Assembly: GCA_950022655.1 (NCBI GenBank)
Contig: OX465580.1
Coordinates: 43,336,028-43,400,027, forward strand
DNA from: Alentia gelatinosa
Lineage: Eukaryota; Annelida; Polychaeta; Phyllodocida; Polynoidae
Reading direction: 5' to 3'
DNA length: 64,000 bases
The notes under the pieces are model-generated. The model ran no database searches. It was not told the origin of the DNA and saw nothing but the letters and a program-made list of their open reading frames with translations. Position 1 is the first letter of the stretch. The number at the start of each line of letters is the position of its first letter. The position numbers were made by a program, and so were the translations under genes. This document shows, in pieces, positions 1 through 11,729 of this stretch.

Positions 1-2910
1 TGTCCAGATGCACTAGACGCGATGAGAATTTTCCCATGGAGAATTGGATTGGTATGTGTTGTAAGGCCTCCTAGGCCCCTGACCAGTACGCATGTATAGA
101 GACCACATTGACAGGACAGTGCCCACGGAAGTCGACAGCTACAACGCCCATGTAACAAACTGTCTAAGTGGTTACCAAAACGAAAATATAAATAAAATCA
201 GCAGGGAGATGATTTGTGTAATTATAATTCACATCAGAAAAGAAGCCAGCTATGAAAAAGGGAGGAGGGAGTGGAATTTGATGACATTTTTGCTGCAACG
301 GGCAGGGAAGATGTCCGGGGGTTGGCATGGGTCTCACAGTGAGTTATGGGTTCCTGCGTTAGAAAGTTGCACCCAAGCACCATAGACGAAGGAAAGCCTT
401 GTTAGATCTTGGAGGAATTAGGGTTGTCTTTTTATTTCCATATTTTTTTTATCTTGCTGTGGGTAGGGGCGTTTGATCTTTTGCACAGTGTGATGGGAAG
501 GGGCATGGCTCTTCAGACTCACCCAGGATTACTGCTTTGCAAACTTGTCTGCCTTAATTTGTTACTGTATTGTCATGTTTTTACATACTGATGCAGTGAT
601 GATTGCTTTATTTTGCTCTCCTATTATGACATTGAACATGTTGACCTATTTACTGTGTCCTGTCATCTAATATCTATTGGAGGGAATCGCAATATCATTT
701 CACTTTTGATATCTATTACATATACATACTAGTGACATGCTACTGTTTGATGATGTCAAAATTTGTTTATTACATTTCATCGTTCACTGAATGATTGAAG
801 ATGTCCATTGCCTGATTCCATGCCAATTTTTTTCCCCTTTCCGATGCGCATACATAACCTACTTGTAGTCCATTGTATTAATGTTTTGTCTGTTATTTCG
901 ACATTGGTTGTTGTCATAATTTGTTTAAGAAATTGTCGCTTGACCTTTCACCTTTGACCTGTCCTGACCTCTACGATTTCGGCAGGTGCAAGGGAACCAA
1001 AGGTAAGGCCATGTCTTAGATGACTGGGTAGGCAAAAATGGAATCGATTTCGAACTATTTTTTCTTGTGAAAATACATACCTCTGCATTTTGTATGATTT
1101 CTAGAAAACCGTTCTCTAAACAAATGATCCATGTTCCTTACATGTGAATGATTGCATTCATTGTTCATTCTATGCGGTTACAGTTCAAACCAAACAGTTG
1201 ACATTTGCAAGCAGTAATTTTAGCGTAGCCCCTTGTCTGTATACACAGTTCATTCCCTCGTCCCTCCCAAGTTTCTTCTTTGTATTTTTTAAGAAAGGAA
1301 AGATATAACAAAACAAAGCAAATCTGCCTCACAACCTGCATCGGCGCAGTGCGTGTCGTGTGCGTGACCTGTTGTCTTGTTACGATCACATCACTAAGCT
1401 ACCCCTACCACAACTGACGATGCCGTCTGCCAAGGACTGATTCTTTTTACAGGACTGTCCCAACCACCCACCCTTTACTAACCAAATAGCTCGGTGGGGC
1501 TCGCTTCGACCCCAGTGTGGCGGGTTGGTTGCCATGATAGGTTTAACACTTCCATCTATTTTCGTCCTAACAAATTGATTGATTGCCACTGTATTATTTA
1601 CTTGTATATGCCGTGTTGCATGTCAAGTTGAAAATAAGCAAACCCTCATTTTTAGTGAGTTACGCCTGATTAATAATGAAACTAAGTGCTCTGCTTCTGA
1701 GGAACAATGATGTGTATAGATAAATGAAATACCTAACAATGACTCGTCTACACCTCGCCTCTCCTCCCTTCTGCCAGCATGCCTCTTGTATAAAGGAGAC
1801 ACCGTATAAAATATGTTCTAGCATAGGACAGCCTGCTCTAGTTCTAATAGACTACATTTGAGTATCATTAACTCCATGTGCTATTTGAATATGTACTGTC
1901 CTCTTTTTTCCTCACCTGCCTTTCTTCATTTCCCGTTCTTTTACCTTTTATATTGATTTCCATCACACAGTATGAATTCACATGTCGTTGCCGTCCTAGG
2001 GGAAAGGTGACCTGTTATTAACGTGAACCCTTCTTTTGAACATACTTGCGCTCTTCTGATTGTACTGTGTAAACTTTTGATGGCTTATTTTTTGTTGATC
2101 ACGAAACCCAGGCGGACCCGTTCTCAGGTGTGGGGTGTGAGAAGGTTGGGAAGGGGCAGGCGTGTAAGAGGCGTGCCCTGCCGACGGGGTGGTCCCCCCT
2201 CCAGGTCGGAGTGTCTTCCTCCAGGCATCAGTAGGCATACGCACCACAGTAAGCCCATCTCTCCTGTTGCCTGTCTGCAGAGGGTTCTCATGGCATACCA
2301 TTAGATTACATTTTCTCCCCCAACAACTCTTTTTTTCCCCGCATAATCATGTGATGCGTATGATTCCCATCCTCATAGCAGCAACAGCCTTCTGTTAACA
2401 CGTTTTCTGTCTCCATGGAAAGATAATCTTGGTTTCTGTTTTTAAATTGGATATGGTAGTTGTTTCGTATACAAATGCTCAGTTGCTTTGAAAGTGACAC
2501 AATCCCTTGGTGCGCCATGAGGTCGGTCTGCTTCAGAGCAACCTGCAAGTATTTTTTTTGTATTTTTTATACCGATGTTATTTAAGTCAATTGTCATCTT
2601 GCATTGTTCCCCGTCTGCTCTCTTTACTTCTGTAACAGCGACTTATAAAGTCGCCCTTGTACAGCAATTGACACAGCACGCTACAGTTTAAGAATGGGGT
2701 TTAAAAAAGATCTATGGGTGGGCACGGGAATTAGACAGTAACGTATCGATAAAGGCTCCCTCCAAGTCTGGACCGTTTAGTGCGTCTCCGTAAGTGGAAC
2801 TAGCACATAGACAAGATGGGGTCGATGGCCCCATCACCATGTAGACCCTGCAAGACGTGGTTGATCTATTGTGATTGTATCTTGTCTGTGCCCTGTGAGA
2901 CTAAAATAAA
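1..2910 (+). other. Possible 3' end of a plus-strand gene
   Basis: A good splice donor (G|GTATGT) follows base 51, so bases 1-51 may be the end of an exon. A 17-bp candidate exon lies at about 987-1003 between CAG and GTAAGG. An acceptor (TTCTCAG) near 2128 opens a frame of about 59 codons to a TAG near 2304. An AATAAA signal at 2905-2910 follows. The three pieces can be joined in phase (1, 1 to 0, 0), but the peptide is arginine-rich, GC-driven and matches no family I know. It may be an untranslated region or chance. Treat it as a hint that a transcript ends here. Confidence 0.2.
2905..2910 (+). terminator. Canonical polyadenylation signal AATAAA
   Basis: AATAAA is followed by a T/G-rich stretch ending in TGTGTTGTTTTATTTGG, the usual layout of a metazoan cleavage and polyadenylation site. 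It would end the putative plus-strand transcript at the left edge of the window. Confidence 0.35.
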
Positions 2911-2930
2911 GGTTTTATAGATGATTTGAT

Positions 2931-4640
2931 GTGTTGTTTTATTTGGCTATAATGTGAAATTTATATTTTACACAATACTGGAGTAGCACAAATTATGTTA
3001 GCCTCGTATGTTTAACGAAGTTGGGGGTTTATTAACAAAGAAACCAAAATCAATAAATAATTTACAGTAATGAATGAGAAACTGAGTAATTAGGCAGGGC
3101 AGGGAAAACGTAAAGTGCATTTTAGTCTGAAATGCGTCTCTTAAAAAAAACCTAATCGTATATTACTAAAAGTGAAAAAAACACTACATGACCTATATAT
3201 AGTGAGCCTATATTCTTGCTAATACGAGTATTCTATTGAGACCGAATAGGCGGGCTGGTCTACCATAGGACGTCGGCGACATGGATATTTAATTAAGATG
3301 GGAAGATGGACCAGTCAGATAAAGATACATACTATAAAATGAACTTAATTCAGATTGTGATTTATCATTTAATAAATGTTCTTGAGCAAGTCAATCTTGG
3401 AGGTTGCAATACATGTGCTTGTAGATTTACCGCAGTCACTTGTACAAAGACCTTAGAGTGAAAACATTGACTATAAATCCAAAATAAGTAGTACCGGTAT
3501 ATGAAAAGAAGCCGTTAACACAAGGCTTTATTGCATTAATTTCACCAACATCTGACAAAAAAAAGTGACCTAGTAAATTCCAGTACCATCACTTATGGTT
3601 CTGCATCATGCCATTCAGAAAATTGGAAGAAAAATACAAGTTCACACTCTCCCCAACTAATGTATCAAGTCGCTTGGTGTCAGTGTGGTGTTCGGGGACA
3701 ATAATCGACAGGTATCTGTCATAAGAGATAGTTGACCACATAAATGGAAAACTGAAAAACAAAAATTGAGTCAAATCCACAGAAAGGTATAGAGCCTACC
3801 ATATAGAAAAGAATGTTCGCGATCAAATGCAGCAGGTGCCAAAAGAATAAATATCCAGTTAAGCAAGGCAAAAACCACCAATGAAGTGAAGGAAGAAGAT
3901 TAAGTTGACTTCCTTGGAGAGGACCAGCAATTGACCAGTGACTTCTGGCACCTGTTATATGGTTGCGATGATCGCCGATCTCATTGGCCTGAGATCAGTC
4001 TGAAACTATTGCGCTGGCTGCCGGTGTGATGCGAGTGTTGGTTACCCTGCAAAATTATGTATTTATTGCCCACTAGTATCTGGTGCGCATGCGCGAACAT
4101 GTGCATTGTTGAAGTCCATGATTGGAGAGTTACAATTTATCACTGCTCGATGCCCTAGTTTTTTCATTCGCACTTAGCAAATTTAGCGTAATCTCTATTA
4201 GGAGTTTTGGTGCAATTTGCCGAAATGAAAAAGGCTAGAATATATCCAATAGTCCATGCTAGCTGAACGGAAAAACATGCAAGACAAATGCGCGTATTGG
4301 GTGGGCGATAAATACAGAATTTGGCAGGGTAACCAAATATCATAGGACACCGGTAAAAGTACATGTGTCACATAAAATGATAGACACTACACATAGCCTG
4401 TAGTGCGGCCGACTCACCAGGCGGTGTGAAACTAGCGACTTCGTCCCGATTTGAGATGACCACAAAGCTAGAAATTATTATCGATTTGTTGATGTTAAGT
4501 TTCTCTGTATCATAAATTCATCTTTATGTTACACACACTGAGAAGCGCACAGGGCAACAACGAAGTCGCTAGTCGGTCTTATATGTAAACAGAGATGTAG
4601 CGCTCGCTAGGGCATGGTACACGTACCAGCAGTGGTAATT
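2931..4640. other. No gene recognised
   Basis: AT-rich, with only short chance ORFs. I see no splice-bounded exon with a recognisable domain, no RNA gene and no clear terminal repeats. Confidence 0.5.
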
Positions 4641-4879
4641 CATGGTAAAACTACTTGGCAGGCACACGTTTTCGCTTCTTACTTAGGCTTGGTAGAGGGA
4701 TTTGATGTCTGCAGAACCTTTTTAAATACTTTAAAGTTGACATTTTGTTTGAATTAGTAGCAAAGTTTATGTGCTTTTGTGACAAGAACATAATCCGATA
4801 GGTTGATTGGGGGCGTAAGAACATTTGGAAAGGGGGAGGGGGGGGGGCTGGAAAATTGCTGACCTTTTTCATACACAGC

Positions 4880-5190
4880 ATAACGTCAGACTTTGACATT
4901 GGCTTGTTCCATGGGTTTACCGTGAATCTATGTGTGAAAAGTCTAGGCTTTGCCAATGTCACATGCTAAAAGATCAGACTTTGAGATTTATCTGTGGTGG
5001 GAAATCAAGGCTTAGTGATCATTGCACGCTAAAAAGTCAGACTTTGAAATTTTTCCATGGTTAAAAGTCAGCTTAGCCATCACTGTATGCTAAAAAGTCA
5101 GACTTGAGATTTTTCCATTTTGAAAAGTCAGGGCTTAGCCATCACTGCACGCTAAAAAGTCAGAATTTGACTTTTTTCCATGGTAATTGT
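4880..5190. repeat. Minisatellite, unit about 62 bp
   Basis: About five degenerate copies of a unit containing GCTAAAAAGTCAGACTTTGA, then TTTTTCCATGG and AAAAGTCAGGGCTTAGCCATC. The same unit occurs in the opposite orientation at 7136-7325, so the two arrays form an inverted pair around the gag relic. Confidence 0.75.
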
Positions 5191-5499
5191 TAGAATGACT
5201 TTTTTCAGCAGGATGTAATAGATATTTTCAGATGCTATATGATATTTAAGACAAAGTCGTAGCGAAAACTTTTTGCTGTTGATTCTGGTGTCCTTTATTT
5301 GCGACAAAATAAGGTTAACTTTGGTTGCTTCTTGTGAAACAACAGTTAGGTTCATATGAGTAATCATTGATCCATGGTAAAGTGCATGTATTGTTATATC
5401 AAAACACAAACCATCTTTACTCTTGAATTAGAACTGACATACTGAATTGTACTCAATGTGTTTCTCTTCATTTATATAATGAACATAACACAGAAATCA

Positions 5500-6700
5500 G
5501 ATGCCCTCTTCATATTTTTCTAGTAGGACTTTTATCATAGTGCCTACGTTGATCAGGAAGGTGACATCCTTCTCTACGATCATCATCTTGTCTTTTAGTT
5601 GAGTAGAGGTTTTTTTGTGCACAGCGTAAATCTCCAGTACAATATTGATCCATTCCTCATCAGAAGTGTCCTCTTCCTGATCCTCAGTGTTGTGGAGTTT
5701 CTTTTTGTCCGTGTGGTACTTATGATGGAAATTGTTTTGCTTCCTGCAGGTTTGCAGCTATGAATTTTTATCAAAGCCCCTAAGTTGATCCGGAAGGTGA
5801 CTTCCTTGATCATCATCTTGCCTTTTAGTTGAGTAGAGGCTTTTGAGTGCACAGCGTCAATCTCATGCACAATGTTGATCCATTCCTTATCAGATGTCTT
5901 CTCTTCCTGATCCTCAATGTTGTGGACTTTATTTTTGTTGGTGGGGTATTTATGTTGGAAATGGTTTTACTTCCTGCAGGTTGAGCAATATTTCTTCCTT
6001 ATGGCATAGGTGCAACCATAGAACTTGAACTATTGCTCACCTGGATCATGGCCTTTGTTACTAGATCTTTGTTTTCTTCTGTTGGTAACCATTAATGGCA
6101 GCGACTTTCTGACTGGGTCAGGATGCAGGGCAAGGCCTCGAGTCGAGGCATTCTCAGCAGATTTGCATGTGTTGACTGCCTGCTGGATAGTTGGGTTCCT
6201 TTCTTTTTTAAAGGAGTACTGTTTGAGTTTCAGAATCATGTATGCCAATGACGATCTGGCCCCGTAAAATAGAGCCCAGTCAATTGGTGCAATAGTTGCA
6301 TTTTTTTATGAGAGACCTCATGGATTGCTAGAAACTGTCAAAAATCTCACCCTCATTTTGGGCCCTTTTGTTGAAAATGAAACACTCATACATCTCACTC
6401 ACATCTCCAACTGCAAACTAGTCAAATCATTTGAGGATTTCACTGACTGTTCATTGGGCCTCAGGCGTCATGAAGTAAAACCCATTGTACAGAAGGAGGG
6501 CATCATCGCCAAGCATATGGAGAAGTTGAGCAATCTGATACACAGCTGGTTGTCTGCCAAGTTGGGCAATGACAGCATTGTTTTTTTCCATTTCTGCTTG
6601 AACATCTTGCAATTTTCAGTAATATTAGAGTCTAGGGTGAGTGCTTGTGGTAGCCTGATCCCAGGGACTGGAGGATTTATTGGCAGAAAGTAGAAGAATT
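5500..6700 (-). pseudogene. Decayed Ty3/mag-like gag and protease relic
   Basis: Read on the minus strand, frames at 6690-6330 resemble the N-terminal part of Ty3/mag-type gag: a P..LDSNI.ENCKMFKQKWK block, then a decayed capsid region. The piece at 6248-6030 holds a ...TIQQAVNTCKSAE... block like the end of gag. Zinc-knuckle remnants (CRK..NHF) and an aspartic-protease-like VTFRINLGA strand follow. That last segment of about 240 bp, from knuckle to protease, occurs twice in tandem at about 5510-5755 and 5756-5985. Several stops and frameshifts break it, and the protease DSGA/DTGA motif is degraded to NLGA/NVGT. No RT was found downstream. The family call is by recognition of the pattern, not by alignment. 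Confidence 0.55.
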
Positions 6701-7135
6701 AGCATGTACAGAGAGTTCAGGCAACCCTGGCCCTTTGCACTAACACAGTTGTTAAAGCAGAGAGTTCAGAAGAGTCATAGGAAGTGCAGTAAACAGGTAG
6801 AAGTGGTAATGACAGTTCAGACCAGCACCAACACCAGCTCCCAGATCAGCATAATTAGTACCAACACTGCACTATGAAGCTCCAACACCAGTCATAGCAG
6901 GAAATCAGTAGTGGAACAACTTACACTTGCACTTGAGAAACAGTAGTTGTCCAGAAAGTCAAAACGTTCGCTAGTGCAGTGGCGTCAGAATAGGGGGGGC
7001 AGGGGGGGGGGGCGGCCGCCCCCCCCCCCCCCCCACTTTTTTGCCAGCCTAAAAAAGTCAGCAACTTCATATTTAACTCAATCAAGTGTAAAAACTGTCT
7101 TGATTTTTCAACATTGAAAAATGTCTAAGTCTAAC

Positions 7136-7325
7136 TTGTTAGCGTGCATTGATGGCTAAGCCCTGACTTTTCACCGTGGAAAAGTGTCAAAGTCTGACCT
7201 TTTACCATGTAATGATGGCCAAGCCCTGACTTTTCACCATGGAAAAGTGTCAAACTCTGACCTTTTACCATGTAATGATGGCTAAGCCCTGACTTTTCAC
7301 CATGGAAAAGTGTCAAAGTCTGGAG
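7136..7325. repeat. Minisatellite, unit 63 bp, inverted copy of the 4.9-kb array
   Basis: Three units, the last two of exactly 63 bp, contain GATGGCTAAGCCCTGACTTT, CACCATGGAAAAGTGTC and AAAGTCTGACCTTTTACCATG. They are the reverse complement of the unit at 4880-5190. A minus-strand ORF over this array encodes a repeated peptide but is only a by-product of the repeat. A poly-G/poly-C stretch lies just left of it (about 6995-7034). Confidence 0.8.
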
Positions 7326-7946
7326 TAACTGGCATGACAAGAACATGAAATGAAACGAGTCTCTGTTTATTCACTAAAAGGGGTTACTTTATGTAGTATA
7401 TGGTACCAGCTGCACCAATAAAGCCAATCACCAAACCAAACTTGGGAAGTTGTTGAGTTGTACTTGCGCACCTTACTCTATATGTAGTATTGTCAAGATA
7501 CACAAGGTGGCGCTAATATATAGAGGGAACGAGTAGAGGACACATAACATGTATATGATTTTATTCATTATCCATTTATAAGTTATTTCATACAGTACAA
7601 CTTTAGATACTTTTCTGTAAGATACCAAAGTAATTAAGCAACACTCGTCGGACTCATCAGACGTTAAAAGAAGGTGTACACTACCAGTAGCTCACCTCAG
7701 TCAACATTCAGTTAGTCGGTTATCATAAATAATGACCAATTTGTATGTCAGTGCACTCAGACTAGAAGAAGTATTTACAGTATCCAATTTTTCCATCTCA
7801 TGAGAACTGACATTCTGTGTAGTTGCTATCTGGTTACACTGAGCATCAATGATACCTTCTCAGGATTCTCTATGACTGGTAGTTCATGGTGAGTAAGATG
7901 CTGCAGAAAACATTGTTGCTAGTACACACACCCGCATCAGGGAATC

Positions 7947-8121
7947 TCAGTTGAGCGATAATAGCCATATTTCGTAGCGTCGCTTGTCTGGTTTCTTATT
8001 GGCATTGTTATATTCACAGTGCATTTGATACATGGCGTATCTGTCTTGCGGATCCAGTCTCCTTGTCAACATAATTGTCTCAAATGCCCAGGCCTCCTTA
8101 TCAGCTGTCCTGTTAAACTCT
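7947..8121 (-). CDS. SOUL gene exon 5 (last)
   Basis: Acceptor TTTTCTTTCAG, stop TGA at 7949-7947. It encodes 58 residues ending YEIWLLSLN, the family's C-terminal strand. Confidence 0.75.
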
Positions 8122-11100
8122 CTGAAAGAAAATATTTTTTACTCAAGACTGAAATATAGTGTAGTTTATAAATTTTGTATAGTGGGATTCACACGTAGAG
8201 ATTAATGTACCTGATACGAGCATACTTCACACCTTTTCCTAGTCTCAGACAATTCAGCTTTGGTGCAAAATACTCATGGCAAGGTGATTTTACCAGTCTA
8301 AAGGAAAAATAGCGAATTTGATTCACATGGAAGGACACATATGGTACATAGTCTCAGACAAAGTCACAGTGAACACTCACCCTGGTACTCAGGTACACTT
8401 TGGGTGAATGGTGTGACAAACATGTGACCCTGCTTGCCTCCTATTAGCTAGGTTGGGTACTCAGTCGGCGATTCAGCAGTGGATCCATGTATCTCGCCAA
8501 AATGCCCCGATAAATTCAGGAGCGTACCTAGGGGGGGGGGGGGGGGGGGGCATAGGGGACATTTTCCCAATGATAGTCTTTTCAGACTGAAAATTCTGTA
8601 AAGTCACTTTTTAGAATTTTATTTCTAACTTCTATAGTTAAAAAGTTATGCTAACATACACCACTTGTTATTTACATCGGGAAAAACATATTGACACACA
8701 CACTGACATCTATTTGGGGAAGAGCAGGGGGCATATATACATCGGAGAATTTGGGTAAGGTAGTACCAAGTCTGCCCCCAACCCTAAAAAAAGCATCTTT
8801 CCACTTATGTTCCATTTATATCTGGAGATCTTCAGAGGTGCTTTGCCCACCTGACCTCGACCCCTTCCAATCTTTCCAAGTAATCTAAGGTATATAATCC
8901 CCCTTCCCTGAAACAAAATCCTTGAGATTGCTTGTATGATGTATAAAATCCATGTGCTTCTGGATCCCCCCCCCCCCCCCCCGATGGGTTTAACCAATTG
9001 ACCCCTTACAATTTCCCAATAGTCTCAGGTGTGTGAATCTCCTTCCCCAAAGCGTAATCCAGGGTACGGTACGGCTCTTGAAAATCCAAATGATCTAAGG
9101 GGCTTTGTCCCCTTGACCTCCATCAGGGCTTTACTGCTGGACCTCTATGGTAATATTCTCGGATAACATAAGGGGTGGAACCCAACTCCTGAAAATCCAG
9201 CTTCACCACCTGGACCCCAGGAGGGACTTTCCTAAACCCCTGCCAATATTCCCAGATAACTTAAAGTGTGCACCCCCCCCCCCCCCACCTACCTGAAACA
9301 ATCTCATGGATACAGCTTTACAAATCAAAGTTATCTTGGGGGTCTTGCCCCCTGGACTCCCAGGAGGGGCCTGCTGCTAGCAATATTCCCAGATAGCTCA
9401 AGATACGTAGCCCCCTCCTGGGGACTGCTTGTAAAATGTTCATAATTCAAGTTCTTCTAGGAGCTTCACCCCCTGGAGAAACTTTGCTGCCAGACCCCTA
9501 TCAATAATACCGAATAGCATAATATGTGTTACCACCATCGCTAAGACATAAACCTGGATACAGCTTGTTTGATTTATAAAATCAAGTTCTTGTAGGGGCT
9601 TTGCCCCTTGACCCCCAAGAGGAGCTTTGCTGTTAATCTTCAGTAGACAAACACCCTGTGAGGTACAGGAATCGCACTGTGTGAATCCCACTCTACTTGT
9701 ATTTTAATTCCAGGAAAATGTTAGAAGTACAAAGAGCATTATCAAATTAATTCAAATACATATTTCACTCTGTATGTAGATCATTATCGACCTATCATTG
9801 TTGGCCTCTTTTTTGCAAGATCGAATTCAACTGAGTAGCTCACCGGGCAAATATCTTCATGGGGGGCCAGCACTCGAGTCTCACGGCAGGGTGCCCAGGT
9901 CGGGGAGGCGGCCAATGACAGGCATTGTTGTTAGGCAAAGCGTGAGGACCACGCCCCAGGTAGAAGGACACACTAACCACCTCCCCACGCGGGCCTACCG
10001 CCCACACTATGGGCCAGCTACCATGGAACTTTTCACCTGAAATGAGTCGATCACACAAACCTTTAACGGGTAATTCAATTCTGTGTCTGGGGTTACCACC
10101 CACACCGACCAGCATATATGAAACTTTACATGGAGTTATGTGACACAGACTGATGTAAGATAATTAGACTACCTGCTTGGCCTACCATTCACACTGCCAA
10201 CCATATATTGTGAAGCTTCCTACCTGAAGGTCCATCACATAGAATGATATCAAGGCGTACCACTTTCACTACAAAGAAATCTCTCCCAGAAAAGTACATC
10301 ACACACTGTCATTCTACGTGTTGTTGACATGGGCCTATGACCCACACTATGAGACAGCTGAAAACAATCAACCTCATTACAGAATCTGGTATAAAAAGAA
10401 ATGCACATTAGCCTGATTCTATTACCTCGACTGTTGAACCCTGAGATGTAGTCCATGAGACGTCGTATTCCAATCTTTCTTGCCTCTTCCAAACCATGAA
10501 GGAGAGTGGTACACCAGTAGGTGGGTGGGTAGGCACGTTCCTCATGAGTCTATCAGAAACAGACATGTGCAAAAGTGTACTTTATTGATATAGCAAAAGA
10601 TAGAGTCAATGGATATTTGATGTAGTTTGGTAACTATTGATTATTTATGTGTTGTTCTATCGATGATAATTCAATTCAATTTACAAGTAGTTTCATTAAT
10701 GATTATTTGGTGTTATATGACGTTTTGTCATAACCACTGAATATTTCCAGGTAGCTCTATCTCTTGGTAGCCTAATCAATGTACTTTTACGAGGACTGAT
10801 TACTTTCAGGCAGTTTGGAAGTGGAATTTGTAGCAACCGACAATTTCTTTTTATGGCAAGCAATTCTGTCCAACAAGATAAATCTAGCCATTACATCTAG
10901 ATATCCGGTTCATGTCACATCATACATCTGTCGTGATTAAAGTTTAGAGAAATGATTAAATATATAAGTTAATGTGGATGAAATGATTGAGATACACGAT
11001 GTCAACTGCATCATCCGCTTATAGCAACCTTACATAATTATAGGGTGAGCAAAATATCATTTGACAGCGATCTTATAAGCCTTGATACCAACAATGCTCT

Positions 11101-11268
11101 GGGTAGATTTATAAATTAAGTTAATCAAAACCGATTGATGCTTGTGTCCTTTGATTATGAATGATTACTTACAGCTAATTCTTTCAGCACCCTATATTTT
11201 GGCAGGACCGGGGCTTCACCTTGAGGTTGATTGTCTTTGACCCAGTTCTCAGGGTTCCATAGACTCAT
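7947..11268 (-). CDS. SOUL / heme-binding-protein family gene, 5 exons
   Basis: Joined exons 11268-11173, 10549-10426, 10036-9844, 8297-8211 and 8121-7947 give 224 codons plus TGA. All borders are AG/GT and phases match (0, 1, 2, 2). SOUL/HEBP proteins are small heme- or tetrapyrrole-binding proteins of about 190-210 residues; this product is slightly longer. The fit rests on conserved blocks in order: a PKYRVLKE strand and a YWCTT segment, RRLMDYISG (compare KLNSYIQG in vertebrate SOUL), a strand ending VSVSFYLG, a PPPRPGHPAV turn, WPPMKIFAR, and a C-terminal YEIWLLSLN. The first exon begins with ATG directly after an AG; an upstream non-coding exon with a GTATGT donor at 11597 is plausible. 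No signal peptide is visible. The family call is recognition only, and the true N-terminus is uncertain. Confidence 0.72.
8211..8297 (-). CDS. SOUL gene exon 4
   Basis: Acceptor TTTCCTTTAG, donor AG|GTACAT, phase 2 to phase 2, 87 bp. It encodes LVKSPCHEYF through KYARIR. Confidence 0.7.
8790..9690. repeat. Degenerate tandem repeat inside the SOUL intron 3
   Basis: Six or seven diverged units of about 130 bp, each with a GGGGCTTTGCCCC-TTGACCCCC-AGGAGGGGC core followed by ...CAATATTCCCAGATAACTTAA. The region is studded with poly-C runs (about 8967-8982 and 9270-9287), and a long poly-G run sits at about 8532-8550. A minus-strand ORF at 9440-9691 is only a reading of the repeat. Confidence 0.55.
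9844..10036 (-). CDS. SOUL gene exon 3
   Basis: Acceptor CTCATTTCAG, donor CG|GTGAGC, phase 1 to phase 2. It encodes the central strands with VVSVSFYLG and the proline turn WPPPRPGHPAV. Confidence 0.72.
10426..10549 (-). CDS. SOUL gene exon 2
   Basis: Acceptor TTTCTGATAG, donor G|GTAATA. It opens in phase 0 and ends in phase 1. It encodes THEERAYPPTYWCTT and the helix RRLMDYISGFNSR. Confidence 0.7.
11173..11268 (-). CDS. SOUL gene exon 1 (32 codons, ends phase 0)
   Basis: Starts ATGAGTCTATGG after ...CAATAG and ends GCT|GTAAGT. It encodes the N-terminal segment through PKYRVLKELA. Confidence 0.65.
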
Positions 11269-11597
11269 CTATTGATTACACAGGGATCAGAATATGATCA
11301 TGGAGTCTATAAAATATTGAATATACATAACTAACATCACGCACATCGTCACACATGTCATTTATAGAAATGATATTAAAACCAGTGTCATGTCACTGAC
11401 CCCTGTTGAACCCCAGTCCCAACAGCATCAGCATGATGTAACATAATTAACTAGTACCTTCTGTTTTCTCTTGAATAAACAAATGGTTAGCCATAACAGG
11501 TAGTTATCCGGGATAAATTCGAGCTTGGTTAATAATAAGCTACGTACGTGGTAACAATATTTTCAGATTTTGACTTTAGTAATTCCAGGATACATAC

Positions 11598-11720
11598 CTT
11601 GCACTTGAGGTGTCAAAATGAGGCATCGGGCAAGTATTCCTCACATTTCCATAAAGTAATCATGACTGATGTAAACAGGTCTCCGGTGCATCGCGTTTTA
11701 TTTTGAGTTACATAACCTAA
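11598..11720 (-). other. Candidate 5' untranslated exon of the SOUL gene
   Basis: A strong donor CAAG|GTATGTAT is present on the minus strand at 11597. The sequence above it has only a short ATG frame that would not join exon 1 in phase, so it would be non-coding. The upper boundary is a guess. Confidence 0.2.
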
Positions 11721-11729
11721 ACGTTCATG

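Noticed and set aside
2023..2304. 93-codon plus-strand ORF as a full gene
   Set aside because: Arginine/proline-rich reading of a GC-rich patch. Only its second half, as a possible terminal exon, was kept at low confidence.
6325..6693. 122-codon plus-strand ORF
   Set aside because: It is antisense to the gag relic, which gives recognisable gag blocks on the minus strand.
7131..7346. ORF encoding a repeated HGEKSGLSHHYMVKGQ-type peptide
   Set aside because: The 63-bp unit is divisible by three, so the repeat stays open by chance. It has no start context or splice borders and an inverted twin array.
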